Origin: Ridgeia piscesae | Taxonomy: Eukaryota > Annelida > Polychaeta > Sabellida > Siboglinidae | DNA: 64,000 nt | Assembly (NCBI GenBank): GCA_025642075.2 | Contig: JAODUO010001319.1 | Span: 261,589-325,588 of the forward strand | Direction: 5' to 3' | Shown here: piece by piece, positions 35,664 to 46,140 of the stretch | How positions within the stretch are numbered: the stretch's first letter is position 1 | How the letters are laid out: the number at the start of each line of letters is the position of its first letter | Notes under the pieces: model-generated | Databases searched by the model: none | The model's input: only the letters and a program-made list of their open reading frames with translations | Told to the model about the DNA's origin: nothing | Position numbers and translations under genes: made by a program

Positions 35664-37060
35664 TCCTGGGTGTGATTGTAGGCCAAAGTGCTTCTGCTAT
35701 TATTGTGTTTTTACATTTGCCCTGGTACTACACAAAGTGTCTGTTTTGACACCTACTCCATTGTTATTGTCCTCAGAGTGGACCTGCTGTAGGTTGGATT
35801 GTCACCTCTCTGTCTTGCCTGGTCAAACTCCCATTGTGGTGTTGTAACTACTTGTCACTTGTCCCAGTAGTACTCCGAGTAATCACTATGACCTCTACTC
35901 CACTACAATTGTCCTGACTGGTGGACAGACTTGGAGTTGATCTGCTATCATTGTTTTTTGGTTGGCTGATAACCAAAAGGATGGTGGTGGACCCATGGTC
36001 AATGGGGTTCACTGTATTTAGTTTCATGGTGATTTATCTATTCCATCATCCTTTCTGTTGGAAAGAGTGGGGAGATCACGACGAGGACTGGGGCTTTGGC
36101 TGGTGACTACCACAATGAAATGAGGTGGTATCACCAGGAGTTGTGAAAAAGAAATGGCTGGTACAAACATTGCGAGCATGAGTAATAGTTGCATGTGGAA
36201 CAGGTTGCGTGCTCTGAACATTATCATTGTGAATGAGGTACTAAGCCTTGTCTGCTACAAAAACTACTTAACTGGCTGCCACCTGGCACTATAATGCAGT
36301 GAAGCTCTGTCATCTACAATGATGCGTCTGTTGAGAGTGTGAAAGCACAACTGTTTGATCATTGTGTCTCTTGAGAGTGTGAAAGCGCTACTGTTTGATC
36401 ATTATGTCTGTTGAGAGTGTAAAAGCACAACTGTTTGATCGTTGTTTCTGTTGAGAGTGAAAGTGCTAGTGTTTGATCGTTGTGTCTGTTGAGAGTGGGA
36501 AAGCACTACTATTTGATCGTTGTGTCTGTTGATAAAAGCACAACTGTTTAATCATTGTGTGCATAAAAGCCATGTTCTCGTCTTCTTGAAGATGGTCAGC
36601 AGGAGACTTTAGTTGCCCTCATTTGTTCACAACAACCAGGGTTGGCATTGGGCATATAACCTCTTCAATGGGCTGCTAGAAACGGTCTTTATCTCATGGC
36701 CAATCATGGTCAGGTAATTCAGGTGAACCTCGACATCTGGCTTAAGGCACACAAGTTACATTGAATAAAACATGTACTTAAGCTGTATTTGTAATAGATG
36801 TTTACAATATAGTAAACATCAGGTTAGTAAGCATATCCTTAATTGCATATGCTGTAATTATAAACATTACTTGTTTAATTGTATTAAATCTGCAATTAAT
36901 AAGATAATAAATACAACTGTAAGTTATGTTGGCCAGCAACTAAAGTTAATTGGCACGTAACATGTAGCATATTTTGATAGCTGTTCTTGCAACATGTTTG
37001 TTTAAACTGTGAACAAATCTGGTTCATAGGAAGTTCTTTCACATTTTTACACATTCAAAA
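35664..37060. other. Shared block, no gene seen
   Basis: Aligns with 55815-57238. Two ~60-codon frames (35921-36106 and 36772-36960) are kept in copy B with few changes. The whole block, not only the frames, is similar, so conservation gives no coding support. Confidence 0.5.
36320..36560 (+). repeat. ~40-bp minisatellite, ~6 copies (copy A)
   Basis: Units of TCTGTTGAGAGTGTGAAAGC...GTTTGATCGTTGTG. Present with similar number at 56487-56740 in copy B. Confidence 0.9.
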
Positions 37061-37330
37061 GTTAAAACCACAAATTTAGTAAAATTGTTAATAATTATCA
37101 CGAATAAAGCAACATAACACATTCTTTATGTGCGACAGTTTTTTAATAGTTAACATTTGGAAATAAATCCACCATATGTTTGTGCTGTCACCTCAGCCAT
37201 GTCGATGTACGTCACATAACGGCTCCTCCCAGGGAACATGGTGACAATTATTTGTCCTTGATGGACACCAATGTTGTGGGAGTCCTCTATGCTAAAAGTC
37301 GTCTTCTGTACAGTGGTGGTTCACGTCATC

Positions 37331-37672
37331 TGTTGACACGGTGTCTGTTGACACGGTGTCTGTTGGCACGGTGTCTGTTGGCACGGTGTCTGTTGGCACG
37401 GTGTCTGTTGGCACGGTGTCTGTTGGCACGGTGTCTGTTGGCACGGTGTCTGTTGGCACGGTGTCTGTTGGCACGGTGTCTGTTGGCACAGTGTCTGTTG
37501 GCACAGTGTCTGTTGGCACGAGTGTCTGTTGGCACGGTGTCTGTTGACATGGTGTCTGTTGACACAGTGTCTGTTGGCACGGTGTCTGTTGGCATGGTGT
37601 CTGTTGGCACAGTGTCATTTGGCACAGTGTCTGTTGGCACTGTGTCTGTTGGCATGGTGTCTGTTGCAGTAT
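37331..37672 (+). repeat. 15-bp minisatellite, ~22 copies, private to copy A
   Basis: GTGTCTGTTGGCACG units. As 15 is a multiple of 3, all frames stay open and give LLARC/SVGTV-type false peptides. Absent from copy B. Confidence 0.95.
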
Positions 37673-37784
37673 ATTGTTTGGTGATGTAGTTGGATCCTAC
37701 CAGCTCAATGCAATGTAGACCAGAGTGACCTTTACTGTTGCGTATTGACCTGTCTGGTAACTACTAAAAGTCAGCTGCACCATT

Positions 37785-38040
37785 GGTGAATTGGAAGTGT
37801 TTATTGACCCATTTAAATATAAATAATACAAAATTCAACAAATCATCTACAGCACAGGTTATGACATAATATTGCATTAGTGTTGCAGTGCACTAAAATG
37901 ACAAGGAATTGCTTACACGTTTTTAAATAAGAAACGGCAGAAAAGTAATTATCAGTAATTATGAGTTATTGCTGTAGATAAATACTAAACAGGGGATAAG
38001 GAGATTGTCATTAAGACCATTTTGGTCGCTCTTGTAGTCA
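37785..38040 (+). repeat. Interspersed repeat, copy 2 (uninterrupted)
   Basis: Uninterrupted counterpart of 21705-21943 plus 23813-23820. Its target region reads GTCATTAAGACCATTTT where copy 1 carries the hAT element. Confidence 0.8.
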
Positions 38041-38179
38041 CCCCGTTAATTAAATCACAATTAAATACAGTTGGCTATCTTGACCACTTTCGATGAGATT
38101 ATAATAAACACATGTACATACTACAGTAACTAACGGTAACACCAACATTAGAATGACATTACATGTAATAAATGTCACA

Positions 38180-38780
38180 AATTTCGACAACAACAACAGC
38201 AGAATTAGTTCATTAAATTATCTCATAAGCTTGCAAATGATTACAATCTCATAGGTAGATAACAGTACTTAGAACATGTACAGTTTACATAGGTATTTAA
38301 AATAAAACACTATAAAATGGTACATTGATTGTTAAAACTGTCCACATATATAACATTTGATAAAGAGCACATTATTTTGTAATTCTGTAAACAAAAGGAT
38401 GCACTTGCTTGACTTCACCTGATCTGTGGCAGAGTTTGAATGCAGCACCTATCCCATCTACAGGCCCTTTCCCAGCAAATTCCAGGTAACTTTCATGGCA
38501 TGTCGTTTGGAGAGGTCATTTTGGAGGGAGGGGGCGCATCGCATCCAGAATATTCAGAGCAGTTCAAAATTTGTGGTACTTAATTACAGAAGTCTTATGT
38601 TCTAACCTGGCGTATGTTACCTTGTTTCCACAGCAGTTAATACGAATGTAAGAGAGTTAGAATAAGACTTCATTACGGATGGATTTTTATCCGGTACTGA
38701 TTTGTACCTCGCATATTGCCCACGCCAGTAAAAAAAGTGTTATTATTACACGTATACATTTATATCTATATAAAATAATA
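38180..38780. other. Private to copy A, no gene seen
   Basis: AT-rich, without recognisable coding or repeats, up to the 20-bp array. Confidence 0.4.
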
Positions 38781-38787
38781 TATGCAC

Positions 38788-39105
38788 TTGTTCATTCTAC
38801 ATTGTTTCTGTTCACTCTATATTGTTCTTGTTCACTCTACATTGTTCCTGTTTACACTACATTGTTTCTGTTCATTCAACATTGTTTCTGTTCACTCTAC
38901 ATTGTTCCTGTTCACTCTACATTGTTCCTGTTCACTCTATATTGTTTCTTTTCACTCTACATTGTTCCTGTTCATTCTACATTGCTCCTGTTCACTCTAC
39001 ATTGTTCCTGTTCACTCTACATTGTTCCTGTTCACTCTACATTGCTCCTGTTCTCTCAACATTGTTCCTGTTCACACTTTATTGCACCTGTTCACTCTGT
39101 ATGAA
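38788..39105 (+). repeat. 20-bp minisatellite, ~16 copies, private to copy A
   Basis: TTCACTCTACATTGTTCCTG units with scattered changes. Long frames over it are repeat artefacts. Confidence 0.95.
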
Positions 39106-39592
39106 TCATGAAGGATAATCTGGCCACAGACAGTGGTGAATATTTGTGAACTACCGGTAATTGTCTAATTTTTTACTTTGTGTTCAACCCGACATGGTAG
39201 TTTAAGAAGGAGTTTGCATTGAGTAGATCGAGTTGTACAGTAATGCAGTACAGGACGGTAGTTTCTCAAATGATCATGCAACACACATCTAAGTTCTTAT
39301 TATGCTGTTGCTGACTTTGTGATTTCAGGTCATTGTGCATGTTTCATATTAGAAAAGTGCGCAGGGTGAAATAGTCATCTTACTGTGTGTCAGGTGATTT
39401 GACACACTGACAAACATTGTAGTATAATTTAACTTACTTTGGAGCATAATTGTCGATGATGAGTATGATGTTTCGACCCGTCAGCTACGGGCCTTGTTCA
39501 CATACTGGTGTCACGTATGTTAGCTCAGGTTTTGGCGGGATAATTTGGTTGTAGATGGCAGGTAGAAAATGGTAAGGACTCTCTGTTTGCTA

Positions 39593-39820
39593 TATGTATA
39601 TAGCCTCCTTCACTTTTCTCTTGTGCCAGTTGGATTCACGGGTCAGTACTTTAGTGTTCTTCATGGACATTGAGTGTCCTGTGGCCCGGCAATGATCTAC
39701 TCCTGTTGGTTTATCCAAGTTTGTATGTTCTTTGAATCTCTGGCTGAGTGTTATCTTGGTTTCACCTATGTATGTGTGGCTACTGTCGATGTGACACGTG
39801 ATGTTATAGATTGTTCCACA
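39593..39820 (-). pseudogene. Penelope-like element GIY-YIG endonuclease, copy A
   Basis: Minus frame of ~76 residues: CGTIYNITC (GIY strand), HTYIGETK (YIG), LSQRFKEHTNL with the catalytic Arg, DHCRATGHSM, NTKVLTRESNWHKRKVKEAI with the catalytic Glu, then a stop. The Cys/His residues around GIY-YIG fit the zinc-finger-like insert of Penelope-like endonucleases, which nick target DNA for retrotransposition. After the stop (39590 downward) GACGGGTCGAAACATCATACT resembles the ...GRN tail known near the 3' end of these elements. No reverse transcriptase lies upstream; a minisatellite takes its place. Confidence 0.75.
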
Positions 39821-39831
39821 CTGATGGCACG

Positions 39832-40355
39832 GCAAGCTGTGTCTTAACTTGACAGTGTCATCCGCACGATGGCACGGCAACCTGTATGCACTTGAAGGTG
39901 TCATCCGCATTTGATGATGGCACGGCAAGCTGTGTCTGAACTTGACAGTGTCATGCGCATTTGATGATTGCTCGGCAAGCTGTGTCTGCACTTGACAGTG
40001 TCATCAACATTTGATGATGGCAAGGCATGCTGTGTCTGCACTTGACAGTGTCATCCACATTTGATGATGGCAAGGCATGCTGTGTCTGCAATTGACAGTG
40101 TCATTCACATTTCAGGACGGCAAGGCAAGCTGTGTCTGCACTTGACAGTGTCATCCACATTTGATGATGGCAAGGCAAGCTGTGTCTGCACTTGACAGTG
40201 TCATCCACATTTGATGACGGCAAGGCAAGCTGTGTCTGCACTTCACAGTGTCATCCACATTTGAGGACGGAACGGCAAGCTGTGTCTGCACATGTCAGTG
40301 TCATCCAGATGTGATGACGTTACGGCAAGCTGTGTATACACTTGTCATCCACATT
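39832..40355 (-). repeat. 50-bp minisatellite, ~11 copies (copy A)
   Basis: Plus-strand unit: GATGGCACGGCAAGCTGTGT, then CTGCACTTGACAGTGTCATC, then CACATTTGAT. It starts exactly where the GIY-YIG reading begins; the last unit encodes VKLRHSLPCH, read straight into CGTIYN. The array flank is CCAGTCAGGC...GTAGTATTGTGTATG (40377 on). Confidence 0.95.
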
Positions 40356-40379
40356 AGATGATGGCACTACACTTCCAGT

Positions 40380-41149
40380 CAGGCCACCAATATAATTAGC
40401 GTACCCATTCAACAACTCACTGAGTAGTATTGTGTATGACTACGTCTTCTTCCCAAACACTGAACTTGCCAGGAAACTGTGGTACTGTGACTTGTTAATC
40501 AGTGGAGCCCCCTGGTGTACGAGGATGTCTAGTATTTCCAACTGAAATGCCTTTTTTATTAAATGCTTTAGTGAATAATAGCCACTTTAGGCATGGACAG
40601 ATCATACACATGTACAGGCATATATGCAATGTATCTAGTCCTGATGGGCCAATGAATGGTTCACAGCAGCTTAGAAAGATACCAAAGAACCCTCAGCTAC
40701 TGTAGAAATAAGATGATGATGTGTACGACTCTTGAAAAACTGAGCACCATTGTCACAGATCTCACCAACTACATTGTCTGAAAGTCAATTCCAGATGTAA
40801 TAATAATTTTTTTAAATTAATGATAACCTTATAAAATGTACGTTTTGTCTTCCTAAGGTTCGTGATTGCTAATGCAACCGTACATAGACTGAACAATTGA
40901 CATAATAAATTGCATAATGCGTTAACATATAGTAAAAAATTAGAATAAAAAAATATAAAACATCCGATACAGAGATTGGATGAAAGATAAGCACACGATT
41001 GAGTCTGTTGTTCTAAATTTAGCTGTTTTGCTTCTATTTCTCCATTTGATGCATTCGAAATGCACTCCCAAGTCACGCTCATTGTCGAAGATATATCTTG
41101 CAAACTGTTTACTAAGACTATCAGTATCATAAAATGTATAATCAATCTG
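40380..41149. other. Shared block, no gene seen
   Basis: Aligns with 60701-61419 in copy B. A 150-codon minus frame (40762-41214) is not kept as a frame in B and overlaps the SINE. Confidence 0.5.
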
Positions 41150-41293
41150 TGGGGAGCAGTGGTCGTGTGATAGAGTGCCGGACTGTCAATCGAGGGACGT
41201 TGGTTCAATGCCACCTACCGCCCTTTAAAAACTTGCCCTGCAAAGGGCCCCGTCCAGTACCTGAGAGAAAGAAAGAGAAAAAAAGAGAAAGAA
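41150..41293 (+). repeat. tRNA-derived SINE, internally deleted (copy A)
   Basis: GGGGAGCAGTGGTCGTGTGA begins a tRNA-like head with box A-like TGGTCGTGTGATAGAGTG and box B-like GGTTCAATGCC, and an anticodon-loop-like CTGTCAA (GTC, Asp-like). The head joins directly to the 3' segment GCCCTGCAAAGGGCCCCGTC and a GAAA-rich tail. The ~190-bp body seen in copy B is missing. Confidence 0.75.
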
Positions 41294-42071
41294 TCAGAGT
41301 AATTATCAATGTTTCATAGCAGTGACCCACTCGATCATACTTGTTTATAGAGTATGGACTACGCATGCACTCACGACTTTAAGCCAATCAGGGGACCACT
41401 ATCAAAGACACCCAGTATTGGGCGACTTTTATTTACAGATAGGCCTCTGTGTTAGCTAGCACTGCTATTGGCTAAACATCAGTGGGGAATTCCTCTATCA
41501 TATACAGTCAGTAGACATTCTTGTCTTTCTCATAGTACCAAATATCCAGGTCATCTATCCCTTTCTCATCAATTTTGTAAAAAATGTGTTAATGTCAAAA
41601 TTATAAATATCTGTAAGGATTACTTCTTATATGGACATATAGCACTACAATTTGCAATAAAAAACCTAGGACTTAACACCTAAAATTTACAAGTTGACAC
41701 CTCTGACCTGATGTCTATGATGTAAAGAGAGGATGGTGAGATCTTTTTGCCTGCTGGTCATTCACACCAATGATCCTGATGTCTTACTCTGGATGAAGTT
41801 GAGTCGTTTAAGTGTGGTGGTTGAGGCACTCGTTGAGCTTGGTGAGGTGTACTTCATGACACTGTGAAACTGAGCCTTGTACGCTGTGACACTCCCCATG
41901 ACATTCAGTTTGTTAGCAACTTTCCTTAGTACTCCTTGTTCTTCTTATTTCAGCTCATCACTGTGTAGTAGCCACGTACGTACGTGACTAGAGTATTATT
42001 GAGTTTGGTTGGTCACAAGTAGTGGGTGGTGTTGCGCGGGTGTGGGGGGATAATAAAACATAATCATATAT

Positions 42072-42858
42072 TTATGTAGGCATTGAGTGCAAGTGCCGTC
42101 TAAATGAGTCAAGTGATTGTTTGCTAACTAACTGTTGTGTGCATTTGTTCCATGACTTGATGGTGCTCTAAAAGAAGGAGTGTTTGTAGGCTTCGATGCG
42201 GGTGGATGGTTGTAAGTAGCGGCTTGTGTTCCCTCTAGTGTGTGTAGGAGCGGCTGTGAGTGAGGATGTTGTTACACACACAAGGTTGTTTGCGATACGG
42301 TACAATATTACGAGCTTGGCTTCCGCTCGCAAGGGTCACCCTGTTCAGGCTTTCGATCATGGTGGTCACACAGTCTGCTGGGTCGACGGTAGTCACTCTT
42401 CACGAAGCGGGCAGCTTGACGCTGCACATTCTCCACAGATCTGATGTTCTTCTCTGTGGACAGATCCCATACTGTTGACGCATATTCCACGATGGGTCTG
42501 ACAAACGTTTAGTAGTATAACGTTTTGTTGGCCTCTGGGCTTCTGTTGATGTTGCGCTGTAGGAAGGCCCTGGTGTTGTTGGCTTTCTTTGTCACATTGT
42601 TGATGTGGTCGTTCCAAGACTGAGTTCTGTCTGTGGTTACTCCAAGGTACTTGGTGCCTTTAACCTCCTTTAGTTGGTGTTCATTTATGGAGTAATTGGT
42701 GACAATTTTCTTTTTCCTTCTGTTGGTGATTCGAATGACGTCGCATTTGTTTGGATTATTCCATCAGCCAGTCCGCTTCCCATGTTTGTAGCCTGTCGAT
42801 GTCGTCTTACAGTGTGTCTGCGTCAAGTGTTGAGGTTGCGATATAGGAGACAATCATC
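42072..42858 (-). pseudogene. CR1-type LINE RT fragment (copy A)
   Basis: Reading minus from the RT active site DDCLLYRN (42856): DTLQDDIDRLQTWEADWL, DVIRITNRRKK, KGTKYLGVTTD, ITKK-like KKANNTRAF, TFVRPIVEYASTVWD, VENVQRQAARFVKSDYR, YRIANNLV, STRIEAYKHSFF, KQSLDSFRRHL, stop at 42072. Several frame changes and stops. The 5' side is cut in the FADD motif by a hAT-like end at 42861. A different CR1 subfamily from 32353-35452, closer to 17174-17885. Confidence 0.85.
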
Positions 42859-42860
42859 AG

Positions 42861-43453
42861 CAGGGTTGGGTTTTTTGGCGGCCTTAAACCTGTTTTTGGC
42901 ACGGCATGTGCCGCAAACTGCCCTAACAGGTCTTGACATTAAACTCCGTGTCTGGATCCTGCAACAAATCAATGTCAAATCTCATTAAAAGCTGTTTTAT
43001 TAGGAACTCCAATCTGATTTTTCAAATGTGACCTTCATGCTGGATTCTATCATAATAATATAGAACTGTTTTATTCTCATTACAGTGATACAAACTTCAT
43101 CTATGTGGCTTGATTAGTAGAAAAGTTATGATGTTTTAAACATTGACTATTTTCCGGCTATTTACATCCTCGGATTAAGTTGATGAAATTGCAATTTGGG
43201 GCAGGTCACAGACAAAAACCAGTATTGATTTAACATTAATTTCTCTCATAACAATTAAGTATATACTATTTACTTTAAGGTTATTCTTTTACAAATTGGT
43301 AGGCCAGTAACTAGTTGCAAAAATATGAACTTGAAAATGGCCCATTATAACTACTATGCCATTATTTTCTAACACGCCATTTCAAATATATAAAAACGAG
43401 CATATCTATGCTCCTAGGTAAGCTAGAAAGGTGAATCACATGTCATTGGAATC
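42861..43453 (+). mobile_element. hAT-like left terminal region (copy A)
   Basis: Starts CAGGGTTGGG, a typical hAT terminus, followed by GGCCTTAAACCTGTTTTTGGC. The start falls inside the RT active-site codons, so it marks an insertion into the LINE. Same junction at 63423 in copy B. The flanking ATCATCAG has no matching partner at 49130, so this end and the end at 49129 may belong to different insertions. Confidence 0.5.
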
Positions 43454-44265
43454 AGAGAAAGGAGCTCTTTCCATTATTGGAAACATGTAACCGGTAAAAT
43501 CAACATGAATATTTATAGTTTAACTCAGAAAGGTTTATTGATGCAGTCATAGACTTTGGCGATGGGAGGATTATTGATGCGATCATAGACTTTGGTGACG
43601 GGAAATAAAAAAATTGAATTCCTACTAAAATTGTGGTGAACTTGAAAACCATACTTGGCAGGTAGTTTCCACTACACGTCTTAATTATAAACCTTTCCCA
43701 CAGACAAACAAATATTAGACAGTAGTATTGACTACTTTTAAAAAAAACTAACATAAAATAGAATCAACATTCAGTTGAAGGGTATGATTTATAGGGCCTA
43801 GCAATAGATAGAATAACTCAACAGTATTTTACTATGATCTAGTTTGTAGCTACATGGATAAGTATTAATTTATTTTATTAACTTAACTTTTAGGCAGTGT
43901 CAGGAAGAACCCCACCACTGGAACCCTGTCTGCCTTTTCTTCCCCCACCTCAATTCGAAGACGAAGCTTCAATTATTCAGTTCCAGGAAACATGAGCTTG
44001 TATGACTGCTAAGAATGGAGAAGCACATTTTTGCAAGCATAAATAATCATTGATTTAACATTTGAGACCACAATTATTGTTCAATGCCATTCTAATTAGA
44101 CTAGCTGTGTTTGCCGTGCTGATCGAGAGTGTACCATTCATTCATGATTGACACGAACGAACCACGCTCAATCGCCGGTTCAGAGCATTTACTCGGGTCA
44201 TGTGACCACACAAAATGGTGTTTTTTAATGTTATCATCATCTAAAACGCATCAATAAATTTCTTT

Positions 44266-44318
<53 letters not shown>

Positions 44319-45480
44319 ATCGTAATGTATTTCCTTTCAGATCATTGCCACAGTTAAATCATACATAGTGGAAATTAAATTAAAATTGATGTAGTCTGAC
44401 CAGACCGTAACGAAAGACAAGTAGCGTTTGTTTACATTTACCGCTTTCATCTAATTCCAATATTTCTCACTGTACTAAACCTACTTCTGCACTAAACACC
44501 TATTGACAGTGAAGATATATTATAAACCTTACTGACGAGATACTTCATCCACAGTGAAAATATATATTCTGTTGAACTTGATACATTTTCTTCGCCGGGC
44601 CTGTTCTGGGGCGCGTGTTCTGTGCCCGCCATAACAGGTGACACGGTGAGCGAATTTTTGCCTACAGGACCTCATTTCTTGGGTCTGGTGATTTTTTCAT
44701 AATAAATTCTGACAAAAAGTCTGATCTATAATAGGACAGGAGATGAGTTTGATATTTTTATTTGATGTGGTTGAAAACTCGTTCAACATTTTTCAAATTA
44801 GTTTCTCTGCAAGTTTCGCTGCATTTACGCCGCCAAGTTTAGATTCAAAATGAGGCTTGGAATCTCTTCTATCATGTCAGTGGATGATATATGATAGTCG
44901 TGAATCACCAGCTGTTTCAAAATGTCACTCATTCAAGAAACACGCGAACAGTTTTTGCGGCAGCCGCTCAGAGGAGCATAAGAACCAGATACAGATAGAT
45001 AAAAAACAGATACATTTACTGTTCATTCTGTCTTTTATTTGCCCCGACATTATGTCACTGCACATAGATATGTTATGCCTATAGAAGTGAGTGAGAAATT
45101 CGTATATCGAAATCGACCCTCAGATACATGAATTCTGATTCTGTTTCTAGCACCCTCTCGCTGGTCACCAGACTTGAGACTTGATGATGGGGCATGGTAC
45201 TCGCTGTTGGCAAAGAAAAACAAATCATAATCATTGTGGCACAGACACCTTCCTCGTGTCACCCTCCCAATGCCAAGCCCTGCCTAAACTGTCCTTAAAA
45301 GTGGTAAGAACTGCCTTAAATTTACTTAAAGAAATCCCTGTCCAAAGGCACACTGATGATTCTATTATTATAAAACACATGTACATTGTATATAATTATT
45401 AAATCAAACAACAAACAAAAAAATTATCTTATACCTTTATTTTAGGATTATTTGCACAAAATTAACAGAACGTTTCATAA
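43454..45480. other. No gene seen; possible hAT interior
   Basis: Region between a hAT-like end and the transposase relic. It has an AT microsatellite and short frames only. Segment 45255-45330 (CTAAACTGTCC...ACTGCCTTAAATTTAC) resembles 48895-48925, and may be element-internal repeat. Confidence 0.35.
44269..44316. repeat. (AT)n microsatellite
   Basis: Pure AT run. Confidence 0.95.
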
Positions 45481-45489
45481 TTTACCAGT

Positions 45490-46120
45490 GCAAGTCCTTG
45501 GTTCCATGCAGCATGTGGCAACAAAAGACAAGCTTGCTTGCTTTTTGGACACGCAACCAATTCCTGATCTTGTTGTGTATGAAACTGAATGTGCTGAATA
45601 CCCTCTCAATTGATGCTGAAGATGTTGGTGATGTTGTCAGTCTTTGTAGCAGGTCAGCAAAGGCTGGATCAACACCACAGCCTGCAGCACCTTGCCACCA
45701 GGTGTGTGGGGAGATGCTGATCGCTTCTGTGGAGAAGTAGCTGCCAGGGAAGAGAGTAGCCTTGGCTTGGAGAAGCTTGTGGTGAAGCCAGGGTCACGGC
45801 TAGCAAGCCATGTGCTCACATCTTGCTGCTGCTCCATTGTCAGCGTCTCCCCTCTGTACTTGGGGTGCAACATGTGAGGTGCTCGAGCGTGACGGCATCT
45901 TGGAATCGCTTGTTGACAACTTTCTCTTGGGGGCGGAGTGCAGGAGGCCCAGCCAGGCATCGCATACATCTGCATCAACAATGATCCATTGGTCGGACAC
46001 CTGTCCAGAGCAGAAGAGTTGGTCGACAAGGTCTTTGCCATCCTTGCAGAGGGAGTAATCCATCACCGTGGCAACTATCAAACTGTTGAATGAGAAGTCC
46101 TTCTCTTGCTCTTGGATGAT
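45490..46120 (-). pseudogene. hAT transposase, C-terminal part with dimerisation domain
   Basis: Minus strand: FSFNSLIVATVMDYSLCKDG, KDLVDQLFCSGQVSDQW, then after frame change KYRGETLTMEQQQDVSTWL, ASRDPGF, then in a third frame DLLQRLTTSPTSSASIERVF, STFSFIHNKIRNWLRVQKAS, KLVFCCHML. The (S/P)TSSASxERxFSxxxxIHxKxRNxL block is the hAT dimerisation domain, which assembles hAT transposases. Two frame changes indicate decay, or unrecognised introns. Confidence 0.8.
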
Positions 46121-46140
46121 CTACTGGTGGGCATTTCCAC

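Larger units (their letters stand above)
27775..43453. repeat. Composite duplication, copy A
   Basis: Blocks matching copy B, A to B: 27775-28058 to 49130-49409; 28935-29545 to 49800-50397; 29548-30750 to 53716-55815; 30750-32352 to 52010-53329; 35453-35655 to 53330-53540; 35664-37060 to 55815-57238; 37725-38180 to 57288-57737; 39284-43453 to 57738-64000. All are in direct orientation. Copy A has private insertions at 28059-28934, 32353-35452, 37061-37724 and 38180-39284. The third block sits before the fourth here but after the fifth in copy B. Confidence 0.85.

Noticed and set aside
35921..36106. 61-codon frame kept in both duplication copies (also 56085-56270)
   Set aside because: The surrounding non-coding sequence is equally similar, changes are not biased to third positions by eye, and there is no homology that I recognise.
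36772..36960. 62-codon Cys-rich frame kept in both copies (also 56948-57136)
   Set aside because: Same reason; the whole block is nearly identical.
37180..37689. 169-residue LLARC-repeat protein
   Set aside because: 15-bp minisatellite keeps all frames open; the array is absent from copy B and there is no flanking coding signal.
38679..39118. His/Phe/Cys-rich repeat proteins in three frames
   Set aside because: All three frames of a 20-bp minisatellite are open at once, so this is not selection for coding.
41150..41225. Functional tRNA gene
   Set aside because: The tRNA-like head is followed by a SINE 3' segment, lacks a good acceptor stem, and exists in both duplication copies with changes; SINE head is the better call.
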